From Epiperipatus broadwayi (taxonomy: Eukaryota > Onychophora > Udeonychophora > Euonychophora > Peripatidae): DNA of 64,000 bases. Positions within the stretch are counted from its first letter, which is position 1; each line of letters opens with the position of its first letter. A program made the position numbers and the translations under genes. Shown here piece by piece: positions 13,801 to 25,800 of the stretch. The DNA is taken from positions 390,049 through 454,048 of the forward strand of contig JAQFVV010000504.1 in NCBI GenBank assembly GCA_028023455.1. The letters run 5' to 3'. The notes under the pieces are model-generated. The model was not told the origin of the DNA. It saw only the letters and a program-made list of their open reading frames with translations, and did no database searches.

Positions 13801-16800
13801 ACTGATCGTTAAATGTCATTAGCAACACTAAGTTAAGATCTTTTAAGATATTATAAAGCAGTTTTAATACTTTAAAGCAAGTTTGATATTTATTCATTCA
13901 TGTTTTAAGAACAAATTTCAATTAAAAAAAAATTTAGTTGATTTTCTGAAATCACTTTGATCCTAATGAAAAAAAAATCCTTTGTTCTCATTACGAACTC
14001 ATTTTTTCAATATTTGCACCATTTAAATGTTTTTTTTTTTCATTTGTAAACATATATTTATACCAAATAAAATCCAATTTCTTGAATTATGATACAGAAT
14101 AGTTTAATATTAAAATCAAAAATTGAAAGATTACAAAAAGCGACATCAGGGAGAACAGTAGACCTGTCACAATGTAGAAGAGTTAATTCCAATCACAAAG
14201 TTGATTAACTTACTGTTGATAATCTGATTGTTATTATTTGCTTCTGACGGTGATTCTTTGCTCCTTTTCTATGCCTATATTCAGTAAAAACATTGATGAC
14301 TTAGTATTTACCCCATATCAATCCCCTTTATTCAGCATTTTTACAATGTATATAAAATACTTTTTGGTAAAAGCCTGAAATCCGGGCCAACAACACGAAA
14401 GTTACTTTCGATTTCATAATAAGAATAAAAACAATTTAGTCAAGCAAAAAAAAAGAAAAGGTAGAATAAAGTCTAAACAAGTCGCAAATAATTGTATTCT
14501 ATTTTTTCGGCGGCGGGATTAAAACAAATTTTTGTACGTCGTGAAACGGTCCAAAGTTTTAAAATCATCATAATAAAAGGTACACAAAATTAAATTAGCA
14601 AAATTTATTGGAATAAAGAAAAATGTGAGGTTATATAAAAAAAAAAACAACAACGAAAATTAATATAACAATTTGTTAAATAATAAAGAAATCATGTTAT
14701 AAATAAAATCAAAATTCGTTTAATTGATTTAAAAAAAAAAAATCACGTTGTATTATAAAAAACAAAAAGTTGCGGCCCGGTAACGTTATATTTCATTGAT
14801 TTTGTCTAGCATCAACGCTCCAAGCGGCTTTGCCCGGATTTCAGGCTTTTACCTATTTTTTTTTTTATGTTAGCCAATCTTTATTGATTAAATATTTTTG
14901 TTAATAAAAATAGTTTGAGCTCTTTATTATTAATTTAATATTTTTTCTATGAATGTTTGATAATATTGCAGTGAATACCTTTGTAGTATGTTTTCATGAG
15001 TTAAGGGAGTTTAGTTTCCGAATTCTATAGCTGAATTGTAATATTTAGATGTGAATGCATGTTTACCGATTAGTTACCTATTTTAGATGAAAGATAGCAC
15101 TTTAGTATATAACTTTTCTTTGGTGATGAAAGTCATACACACCTAGCAAAACATTTCATCTCATATCACTATAACTGTCTTGCTAAGCAAAGGCATTTTC
15201 ATCATCTTCTTCAATGAGGAATGGTTCAGAAGGTATTACTCATAAGGTTGTCAATTGATAGTAAATAAACATTTTAGTATTTCTTTTTTATTTTGCCATA
15301 AGTAAAAGTAGGTAGATAGTCAATTGTTTACAGATTAATAATTTTGATGATTGTAGGTCAACTATGTGTCCCCCCATCAGTTTTGAAGTATTGTAATTAA
15401 TTAAAAAAATTAATACCAGTAGAATAATTTTTTTGCATTTTCTGATTCAACAATTAAATGCCATATGTAAAGATTAAAATGCCTAAACTTTAAAAATTTG
15501 AATATATTTTTGAACACTCATTCTATATCCAGTTACAGTTCTGGTAAATTTTTTATCAAATTTTTATATATGAAAAAAAAGCAATAAGCATTTAAAAATT
15601 TCTGATAGTGAATGAACAAGTACATCATTATTTCAACTAACCTTGGATAAAATAAAATTTCCAAGCCATCGTACGCAGTCTACATAATTTCTGTGAATAT
15701 CTCTAGTACTAAAATCTGGAAAATGCATTCCAACCGTATCAAAAGGTCTAAAAATAAGAAAATATAAATGCTTATTATTTATACACCACTAATGTAAAAA
15801 ATTATTTACTAAATTCAATAATAATAAAATAAAAACAAGATTACTTACAAACTTCCATTTAATATGATATGAAGCTGAGTAGGCAGAAATAGTAACATTT
15901 ATAGGCTAATTTTTATTTAATACTGAAGAAAAATAATACGTTATTAAATTTTTAGATTACAACTGCTGCCATTTAATCATTTAACTCAAGTCATCAGTTT
16001 TGATTTATTTCCATACATATATTTCAGGCAGAAGCATTACTTTCAGTTTTTAATATGAATTTAAAGAGTATTATTAGCTTAATTAATCATTTGATTGATA
16101 TTTTTACGGGTAAGTCTCCCTCTTTAATAAACCCTTTGCGTAAAAAAAAAAAAAAAAAAAATTTGAAAATTAGTGTAGGCAATCTTTTTTTTGTTGCCTA
16201 TGTAGTTTTTAACCAGTAGAAAAATGGGAAATGATTGCCATCTGTTGATATGAGCAATTATTTAAGTTAGAAAAATACCAGCAGCTTTTTAAAACAAAAA
16301 ACCCAGCTTCATTGCATTGATTTCCTAACATTCATTAAATCAGAAAGACATTCAATACTTTCAAGATTACTTTAGTACTAGAATCTCGAAACAATCTATT
16401 TTGAAAACTTCTTCCTAAAAAGTAAGTAATAACATTGGGTTTGTGCAAAAATATATCCCTTTTATAAGTGTTGTACATAGCTAAAGCTACTAATTGATTG
16501 CAGAACCATTTACTATAAATCTAAGTGTTTTAAATCATCAAATTTACATAATAAAACATTAGGCTTTTAAAATAAAAATCAACAAAGAACAAAGCATTGT
16601 GCTGTGGATTACATAAACACTTTATATGATGGTTAACACTCTCAATCTTCTTTACTGCAACATAATTTCCCAACATATCAATTATGATTCCTATAGCTCT
16701 CTAATAAATTTTAACTATTCATACAACAAAATTCAGTCTTCTATTAATGTTTAAAGTCCAGTGATTATATTTCTATCAAAGATAGCATAAACATTAATAT

Positions 16801-19800
16801 TAAATTTCATTAGCATGAAAAAAAAAAAAAACAAGTCGTTTTTAGTAGGATTAATTCTTGGATTATCAAGTGTCAAATACAATTTCCTTGAAATGATATT
16901 TTTTTCTGAGATGAAATACAAGCTTTTACCCATTAGATCTACAACTCTCAACAATGAATTAAACTGATAAGGTTATAGAAGAGGTAATAGCTTCTTATAA
17001 ACTAACAACTGAGAATTCATACAATTTCCATTTAGGTCTTATGAAATGTAGAAAGGAATTCTTACCAATAATTGAGTACAATTATTATTATAACAATACT
17101 ATTTAATATGATCAACACAGAATGCCACTGTCAGAGTTTTAATTGCAGTATTGCATAATATGTAGCAGATAATTTAATAAGGATTATTTATTTTTCTTTG
17201 CTGAATACGAACTTTACGGCACAAGTTTTTTTAATAAACATATACATTCTACAAGTTTTGATCTTAATAACATCTAATCCTGGTTCTTATCAGTAGTCCA
17301 TTCAGAGTATCAAAGTCTACATGAATTGCTCTTAAAGGCATTTGTTTATCATGAGTTTTATATAAAACTAAGTCATTAGCCAAATTTGTTTGTCTTAAAT
17401 ATACATCAACAAAAAAAATATTTCTAATAGCATAGCACAAAGATATCATATATATTTAATTTAATTTTTTTTTTTTTCTTAAATGAAAAGACTATTGTGA
17501 AAACTGAAATATATTTTTGCTCTTCCCTCAAATATATCCTTTCAGAAATTAAAAAAGTCTAATTCAATCCATGTTTGAAGATTTGTGATGATAGCAGACT
17601 ATTTGTAGTTACATGTTGGATTATTTCCATCAGTCTTTATTGAAATGGTTAAATGATTTTAGAAAAATTCAAACTTCATTTATACTTTTCTAAATATATT
17701 CAACTGTTAGTAATAACACACAGGTCAGTATAAAACGATGTTCTAAGCAATATTTTTCTCCAATCTTTTTCAGGTGTAGCTGGCATAACCAGTGACAGTG
17801 AGATTCTTCAATACTGAATTTAAAATGAGACTCTAACCAAAAAGGCTATTTTCCCAGGCAAAATAACCTACTTAAATATGTGTTACATTGTCACATAATT
17901 CACAAATGATATCAAAAGCGAACAAGATATTACAAAAAAAAAAAAAATCTTATAAATACTGGATATAAAAATTTTATTTAGCATATTTGCAATTATACAT
18001 ATGCGATTTTGTTTTCGAATGCGTTAGTGAAGCTGTAATTATACTATAATGTTTAATATGCCTGCTTAGCGCTTTCGAGATTTAGTATTTTAATCTCATA
18101 CTCATAGCTTTACAAATGAAGACTGTTGTGATTTATTGTACACATATGCAAATGAGTTTGAATTTTTAATTAGTCCATTGTTTGGAGAGAGCAAAGCATG
18201 CCTCTCTTCTATTAATGGCACTGAGATCATTTGCTATGTAAAAAGCTTCTTTGACTTTTCTTTTGACATCACTCTTCTCTGTGCAAATTATTTGGGCAGA
18301 ACTGGGTTCGAATATATGGCCTGTAGCTGCTTGGTGGTCCTAAAAGATTGATGTTCCTTCATTTTTATTTTTAACCCTGTTGTATGCATAACTGTGTTGG
18401 TAAATTCTTGTATTGATGTTAGCCCGAGTCTGCACATTTCCAGTCCAAATTTCTTATGTCATCTTCAATGCATATTTTATTTTCTGACCCGATGAAAGAT
18501 TAGTTACTTTGGGTTGATTTAGTATACTTAATATCACTTAGAATAATTGTGTTTCAACAGTCTTCATTGTAGATGGTTTTAATCTTAGAATATATATTCT
18601 GAACATTATTCAAACATTCATTGAGTCTATTAAACCAAGTGTAATAATTTTTAAATGAAAAAGATGACAAAATACTTACGAACAGTTTCATAAATATTCA
18701 TTTCATTTTTCAGGGTTAGAAAAATACAGTATGTCCTTAATTTAACAGTTTATTGTATAGAATATGTTAGATAAATTTTTAATCTCATTATAGTTTGAAG
18801 TTTTACATTCTGTTCACAAAAATAAGAAATTAATTCTAAAACGAAAAAAACCTCAATAATTTATAAATGCACACATTTCATTAACCAACTTATACCGAAT
18901 CCTTTAGGTAGCAATTGTTATAAGTAACGAAAGATTACATCTTATATAGAAAATGTATGTTTAACTCATTCCAAATCGTACACACATACAAGATTTTGAA
19001 GTAATAATAGAAGAATTAAATAGTAAAACTACATTTATGCAAAATAAGTTTCGTTTTACTATATATTATTGTTTTTCAAGAAATATTGCAGATCAAGATA
19101 AGTGAATTTTTTTTTTTTTTTTACCATTTTTTAAAATTAAATTTAATTTAAAATTTTATTTTTTTCCTAATATTTTACCAGAAAGTAAAGATTTTACATT
19201 TATTTACTTTTGCATAAATTTTAACATTAACATATTTAATTACTAAATATCACATGATCACCATCTCATGCTCACTGATGAAGGCCACAAGCCAGAAACT
19301 AGTCTGGGGATATTGGATGAGTAGGCACTAGATAGGGATTTTATGCACAAGCCTTCTGGCATCCATTGATTACTCTGGTTAGCACAAGGTGGCACTACTA
19401 TATGGAGAGTTTTTGCCTTTATCAAAAACAAGAAGAATGGAGGGGATATAAGAAATAAGCAAAAGATGGTTGATTTACATATAAGAAGATGTGGAGAGGG
19501 AATGGTTTTGTAAGATTAATGGTAAGAAAGTTTGTTATAAATGTAATGGAGAAGAAAGAATCAAAAGAATTTATAAAAGAATAGTTAGAAAAAAAAATTG
19601 TTAAAATTGGGTTTTTGAATATGCAAGGTGGTAGGAGACCAGAAAAGTGGCTGGAATTAAATAAAGCAATTGAAAATGAAAAGCTGGAGGTATTAGCAGT
19701 AGTGGAAACTCATCTAAGAGAAGAAGAAGAACCTATTTTGGAATAAGTGGTATGGCAAGGTGTAAACAGAAAAGAAAAAAGGGGTGGTGGTATAGGTGTT

Positions 19801-22800
19801 ATATCGAGGAAATATTTAAATATTGTTAAATGTCAAGAGCATTTGTGGTTTGAAATAAGGTTGGGTAGACAAGAATGGATGGTGGCTATAGTGTATATAG
19901 CTACTGGAGAAAGTCAAACTGTAATGGAGTGGAACAGTAGTATATATGAATGCCTAGTTAAGGATATACAAATTTTTAAAGAAAAGGGGAAGAGAATAAT
20001 GATTATAGGGGATATGAATGGACATATTGAAGAAATTGATGATGTAGATAATAAGAATGGTCAGTTTTTGAAGGAATTTTGTCAAAGAGTAAATTTGAGC
20101 ATTGGGAATTTATCAAATATGTATGAGAGACAATACACATGATCTAGGAATAATGTATTTCACACAATAGATTATGTATTGTTAAAGAAAGAGGGAATGA
20201 ATAAAATACGGAAAATTAAGGTGTTTAATAATGAAAAGAGAGTATGTAATAGTGATCATAGTTTTATTGTAATAGAAATGGTTAGTAATGTGATGGAGGA
20301 TAGAAATAAAGGTAGAAATAATAGTGAAAGATGTGGATGGAGAGTGAATGATAAGAATAAGTTGGAAGAATATAAAATAAAAGTTGAAGAAACCATGGAG
20401 CAGTTGGATGGGGATGAGTATAAGGACTGGTGTGGTGAAATAGAAAAAGTGGCAAATAGGGTTTTAGTTGAGAATATGCAGACGAATAAAAAAAATAAAA
20501 AAATGAGAGTTAGTAAAAGTGTAAAGGAGAGAAAAGAAGCATGCAGAGAATATAAGTGTGCTATTAAGAACAAAGAAAGTGAAAATGATATTAATGCTAA
20601 ATGGGGAAAGTACTTAGAAAAGAAGAAGTTGGCTAAAATGGATAATTATAGAGAGAGGATGAAGTTAAATAGTAAATTGTTGGAGGATATTAATAAAAGT
20701 GGAAGAGATGAGAGTAAAAAATTTTGGAATTACCTTAAAAAAAGAGATGTAGGGGAAAGAGAGATAGTATTAATAGATGATGAGGGAATAGAGCGTAGCT
20801 CTAGAGAAGAGGTAGAAAATCTTAAATAGATATGTAATGGATATAGAAAAGATGTTAGATGTGAAAGAAGTAGTGATAGAAAAAATGAAAGCAGTTAGTA
20901 ATGGGAATATTAGATTCACAAAAAATGAATTGAATGAGGCAGGGAAGAGATTGAAAAGTAGAAAGGTGAGAGGTTGATGGATGGGCAGCAGAGATGGTAA
21001 TGAATTTAGGGCATTATCATGTTTTAATAAGATGGCACAGAAGACAGTTTTTCTGGTTAGTTGGAGTATTACAAGAATAAGATTATTATTTAAAGGAAAA
21101 GGTAAGGATTATAGAAAGTTAAATAATTCGATAGCGGTAACATCAGTTTTATATAAAATTTTCTCATATATGGTAGCTGGAAGAGTTATAAAATAGATGG
21201 AAGAGAATAATGTAGTGGGGGAAATACAAGGAGGTTTTAGGTCAGATAGGCGTATAGGAGATAGTTTGTTTTGTAGTTATACAACTTATGGAGATGAGTA
21301 GGAATTCAGGTAGATCATTATATATGAGTTTTATAGATATAGAGAAAGCATATGATAGAGTAAATAGAAATAGATTATGGGTAAGATTAGCCAATTTGGG
21401 AATGGATGAAGTTTTAGTAAATATTATTAAAAAATTATATGAAAATAATTATTATACTTACCAGTTAGGGGATATAGAATCAGTTAAAGTTAAAAATGGG
21501 GTGGGATTAAGGCAAGGATGCCCTATGTCACCTATTTTGTTTTTGTTGTTTTTGAGTGAAATGGAGAAAGCAATAGAAAGACTAGGAAGAGGGGTAGAGA
21601 TACCATTAATAGGTGGCAAGAGAGTATATATTTTGTCGGTTTTTTTTTTTGCAGATGATATCTTTTTGTGTGCAGAAAGAAGAGAAGATATGGAAATTAT
21701 GTTGAGGACATGTGCAAGGATGGGTAAAGAGATGGGGTTTAAATTTAGTGAAGAAAAATCAAATAAATGATGGTTAATACTGGGGAAAGAGAAGATGTAG
21801 AAATTTTTATTGGGGGATATAAAGTTAAGTGTGGTGGATAGATATAGGTATTTGGGAATCATCTTATGTAATCAGGAAAATTGCTTGGGCGAATGGGAGA
21901 AAAAAATGTTAAATGAATCAAGGAAAAGAAAGGGTTTGGTAAAGAAACTAACAGTATTTTCATATAATAAATATGATGTAGCTAGAATAGTAAGGAAGGG
22001 AGTTGCAGTTGCAGGGAGAAAGTACAAAGGGAAGTAGGAAGACATGCATTAGATGCAGACATGTGGACAGCAAAGGAGGCAGGCAATTCAAGGAGAAATG
22101 GGATGGTCAAGTTTTTATATGAGAGATGCAAAAAGTAAAATGAAAATGTTTGGTAGGTTGCAGTTTATGGATAATAAAAGAATAGCAAAAATAATGTTCA
22201 ATTGGGTTATGAATAAAGGGCAGGTAACAAGATGGGTGAGAAAGGTAATGCGGTATGCGAAAGATTTGGATAAAGAATTTATATCAGTATACTTGTATAA
22301 AAGGTGGGATGATTGTGTTAGGATTGTTGAGTGTTACAGTGGTAAGAAATGGGATAAAAGAATAGAAGCATTAATAAAAAATAAGGAGTTGGAAAGATGG
22401 AAAATTAGTATGGAGATTAAGAAGAGTTTATATATATAGAAGTAAACGGAATATTGGATGAGAGTTAATTTATGATAATAGTAAGGAAAGTAGTTTATTA
22501 TTTAAAGCTCGAACGCAATCCTTAGCAACAAGAGAATATACATGTAAATGGAAAACTATCGATGATTTAGTGTGCAAATTGTGTAAGAAGGTATAGAAAA
22601 TATTAGGCATCTGTTGATTGAATGTAAATGTTTGAAAGCAGAAAGGGTACAGATAATGAAGTTATGGGAGAATAGACATGAACAAAGTGACTATTACAGA
22701 AAGTGAGTTATTAGTTTTTATGTTGGGTTTGCAAAGAGATAAGGGGGATTTAGATATAAAGGCCAATGAGTTGACAAAGATTATGTTGTGGAAATGGGAT

Positions 22801-25800
22801 GGGGCAGAATATGGGAAGACTTAAGAATGGGGAATGGAAAATAAAGTGGCTAACAGGTTTATCTGGGCATAATTGCTGAGATATTCTTGACTTCATTTAC
22901 GGAGAAGCCAAATACATCGCATCGCCTGTTAACATATTTAATTAATAAATTAGATATATATTTATACTCTCTCAATAACTATTTACAATAGCATATATAG
23001 TTTCAATGCATATCTTTCTAAATATATGCTTGTATATGAAATTAATGTTGATTATACTAATATCCACATATATAACTGTGCGTAAACATTTTACAATCCT
23101 TATAAAAAAAGACATTGTTTAAACAATATTCTTGTACTCAATCGCCAGAAATTCTAAAACCAAATTATTAAACGAGTTGATATAATCCACTCTCAATGTA
23201 TGGCATGCACACTTTAGCACAGTAGTAGTAAATGACTATTCCAATGAATCTCATTCTACCATTCTTGGTGCTTGAATGTTATATGACGTCTAATGCAACT
23301 AACCATTCTATTATTTTTTCTAAAAATATACTATGTAAATAGAGGGATTTGAACTCCGGACTTTTCAGTCTATTCCCCCTCCACTCTATCTCAAGTAATT
23401 AATACACATGACCACACACATACGAAAAAGATACACGACCCTCAATATATATATTTCACGCAGAACCAGCACTCACCAGTTGGGCCGATCTCCCCCACAT
23501 ATATACAATCAGGGCTCGGTTTATATTAAAATAGTAATTCCTAACAAAGTTAAATAAAAACATCAAACGTAAATGTATTTTCACAATTTAAATTTTCTTC
23601 AGCAATATAATACCATCAGCAGCATTACAAACACCTGCTATAATTGTCTCATATATAATTTGCTCTAGGCAAACTAGAAAATATTTAAGATATGGAGATC
23701 CTCAGCGTAACACCTATGTAGACAGAGCTTCCTTACATTTCTATTAAAATAGGAGCTGATAAATTTCTATTCTGGTATTTCTAATGCTTGACTATAAACA
23801 ATCAAAAGGCATAAGTCTTACAATTTCCAATTATTATACCAAATCCTTTAAAAACTCAAATAACAAATGCTGGAGGATTAAGCATATTGAAAACATACAC
23901 TATTTGCTTTACAGTGGTGAGAAAACCAATATTTATATCAAACTAAAACTATAACACACACTCTATACTATTTAACTATAAACTGCATGCATTTATAATG
24001 TCGAATTTGGATGAGATTTTAAATCAATTATAGCATTCTTAGTATTGCAGACTAAAACTGTGTTCAATAATCTATAAAATATAATAATGACATTTAGTTT
24101 TACAGCTTCCATTTTAAAAAAAAACCCATCATATCACAATTGATTGTATATTTAATCAGAAGAAAATAAAGATTATTAAAACCATTAAGTCAATAATAAT
24201 ATTAAAAATTATTTTCAATTCCCATGGCAAAAAAAAAGTAGAAGTGATGGATAATCTTTAAGATGGAACGCTTATGAAATATATCAAGAGAACAAGTGGT
24301 CTGAAAACAGATATGTATATAAGTGTTTTAGATTTTACAAAATTAGAATTAAAGAGAAAGGATTTCCCCCCATTAATATATGCATTATACTGATTTTATA
24401 ATAGCTCAACAATGTCATGTTGACCACTGAGGATACTCTCAAACTCAAACATTTTTTTTAAAGATAAGAATGGCTTTATCTTTAAACCTACATTCTAATT
24501 ATATAGGCCAATCTGAAGTCTCTGTTTGAGAGTGTGACATTTCTTTATTTACTTTTATATTCCATTATTTTCTTTCATATATTAACATTCACAAAGTTTT
24601 TCAGTTTATTATGTGTTAATATTATAAATTATTAGAAACTATGTAATATTCAATATTATTTACTAAGTGCAGAGATCATATGTCATTAAAGAAAGAATTT
24701 CCACCATTAATATATGCACTGTATTGATCTTATAGTAGCTCAATGATGTCGAGTACTGAGAATACTCTCAAACTCAAACACAAGATAGACTTGTTTTAAA
24801 GATAAGAGAAGCTGTGTTATCTTTAAACCTACATTCTAATTATATAGGCCAATCTAAAGTGTCTCAGTTTGAGAGCGTGTAATATATTTTTTTATTCACT
24901 TTTACATCCATAGATTGGCCTATATAATTAAAATATAAATCTAAAGACAAGATGGCCATTCTTATCTTTAAAAAGTTTTTATTTTGTGCTTGAGAGTATC
25001 CTTGAGCTATTGTAAGATCAGTATAACACATATATTAAAGCTGGAAATCCTTTCTCTTTAATTACATATAATCTCTGCGCTTAGTAAATAATGTTGAATA
25101 TTATAAAATTAGAATTTATATTTAAAAACGAAATACTTACTTGTTGGTTTTAGCAGGATTATACATGTAAGAGTCTTCGATGGCTTTGATAATGGCAGGA
25201 CTTTCCATGGACCATATCTTAAGAGAATGATCCATTCCACAGGATACTATTTTAGTGCCATCTAAGTCAAAATCCTACAAAATTTTTTTTAAACAAATCC
25301 GCTCTAATTAATTGTTAAGATAATTTTTTTGAAAAAAAAAAACAAAAACAAAATATGTTAGGCACTTATCAGAACACAAGTTTGCTACATTATTCAAATA
25401 TTTTTAATTGATTTTTTTTTTAAAACAGAAAAATAAAACAACAACAAAAAAATATTAATGTATTTTATATTTTTGCGTTTTACCTGAAAGGAGTCGCTTT
25501 GATTCCTCTTTAAGGCCTTAAAAGATTGGACAAGCCAAATTCCTAAGGCTCACCAATTGTTGTTGTTGAAGCTGTTATTATTATGTGATTATTAATGTAG
25601 TAAACTAACATGGATGGACTGCTCACCAATATACAACAGCTAGATTGATGAATTTATTAGCTTTTTACTTGTGAATTTAAAAAAAAAAACACTGTGATTT
25701 TTCTTCTCAGTTGCCTGATATTTCCTGAAGGCAGAATAAATGTGTTATGTCAAAAATAGATATTTATAATCATATGAAACAAAACAAAATTATGACCCTT

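Larger units (their letters stand above)
19243..22928 (+). mobile_element. APE-type LINE retrotransposon with 16-bp TSD, 5' end fused to hammerhead element
   Basis: The perfect duplication TTAACATATTTAATTA at 19227-19242 and 22929-22944 bounds a 3686-bp insertion. Its first about 180 bp are hammerhead-element sequence (inverted tail, ribozyme, 3' end). The rest is a LINE with AP-like endonuclease, reverse transcriptase and a C-terminal zinc knuckle, read in nearly one frame but broken by about ten stops or shifts. It has no poly-A tail; the 3' end is ...CATCGCATCGCCTG. It lies antisense to EED. Confidence 0.92.

Noticed and set aside
18136-18351. Plus-strand ORF of 71 residues
   Set aside because: No domain, no splice context and no repeat evidence supports it as a gene.
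20256-20573. Minus-strand ORF of 105 residues
   Set aside because: It lies antisense to the LINE linker, is Leu/Ser/Phe-rich from AT-biased complement, and has no domain.
21458-21862. Minus-strand ORF of 134 residues
   Set aside because: It is the shadow of the LINE reverse transcriptase, whose catalytic motifs read on the plus strand.
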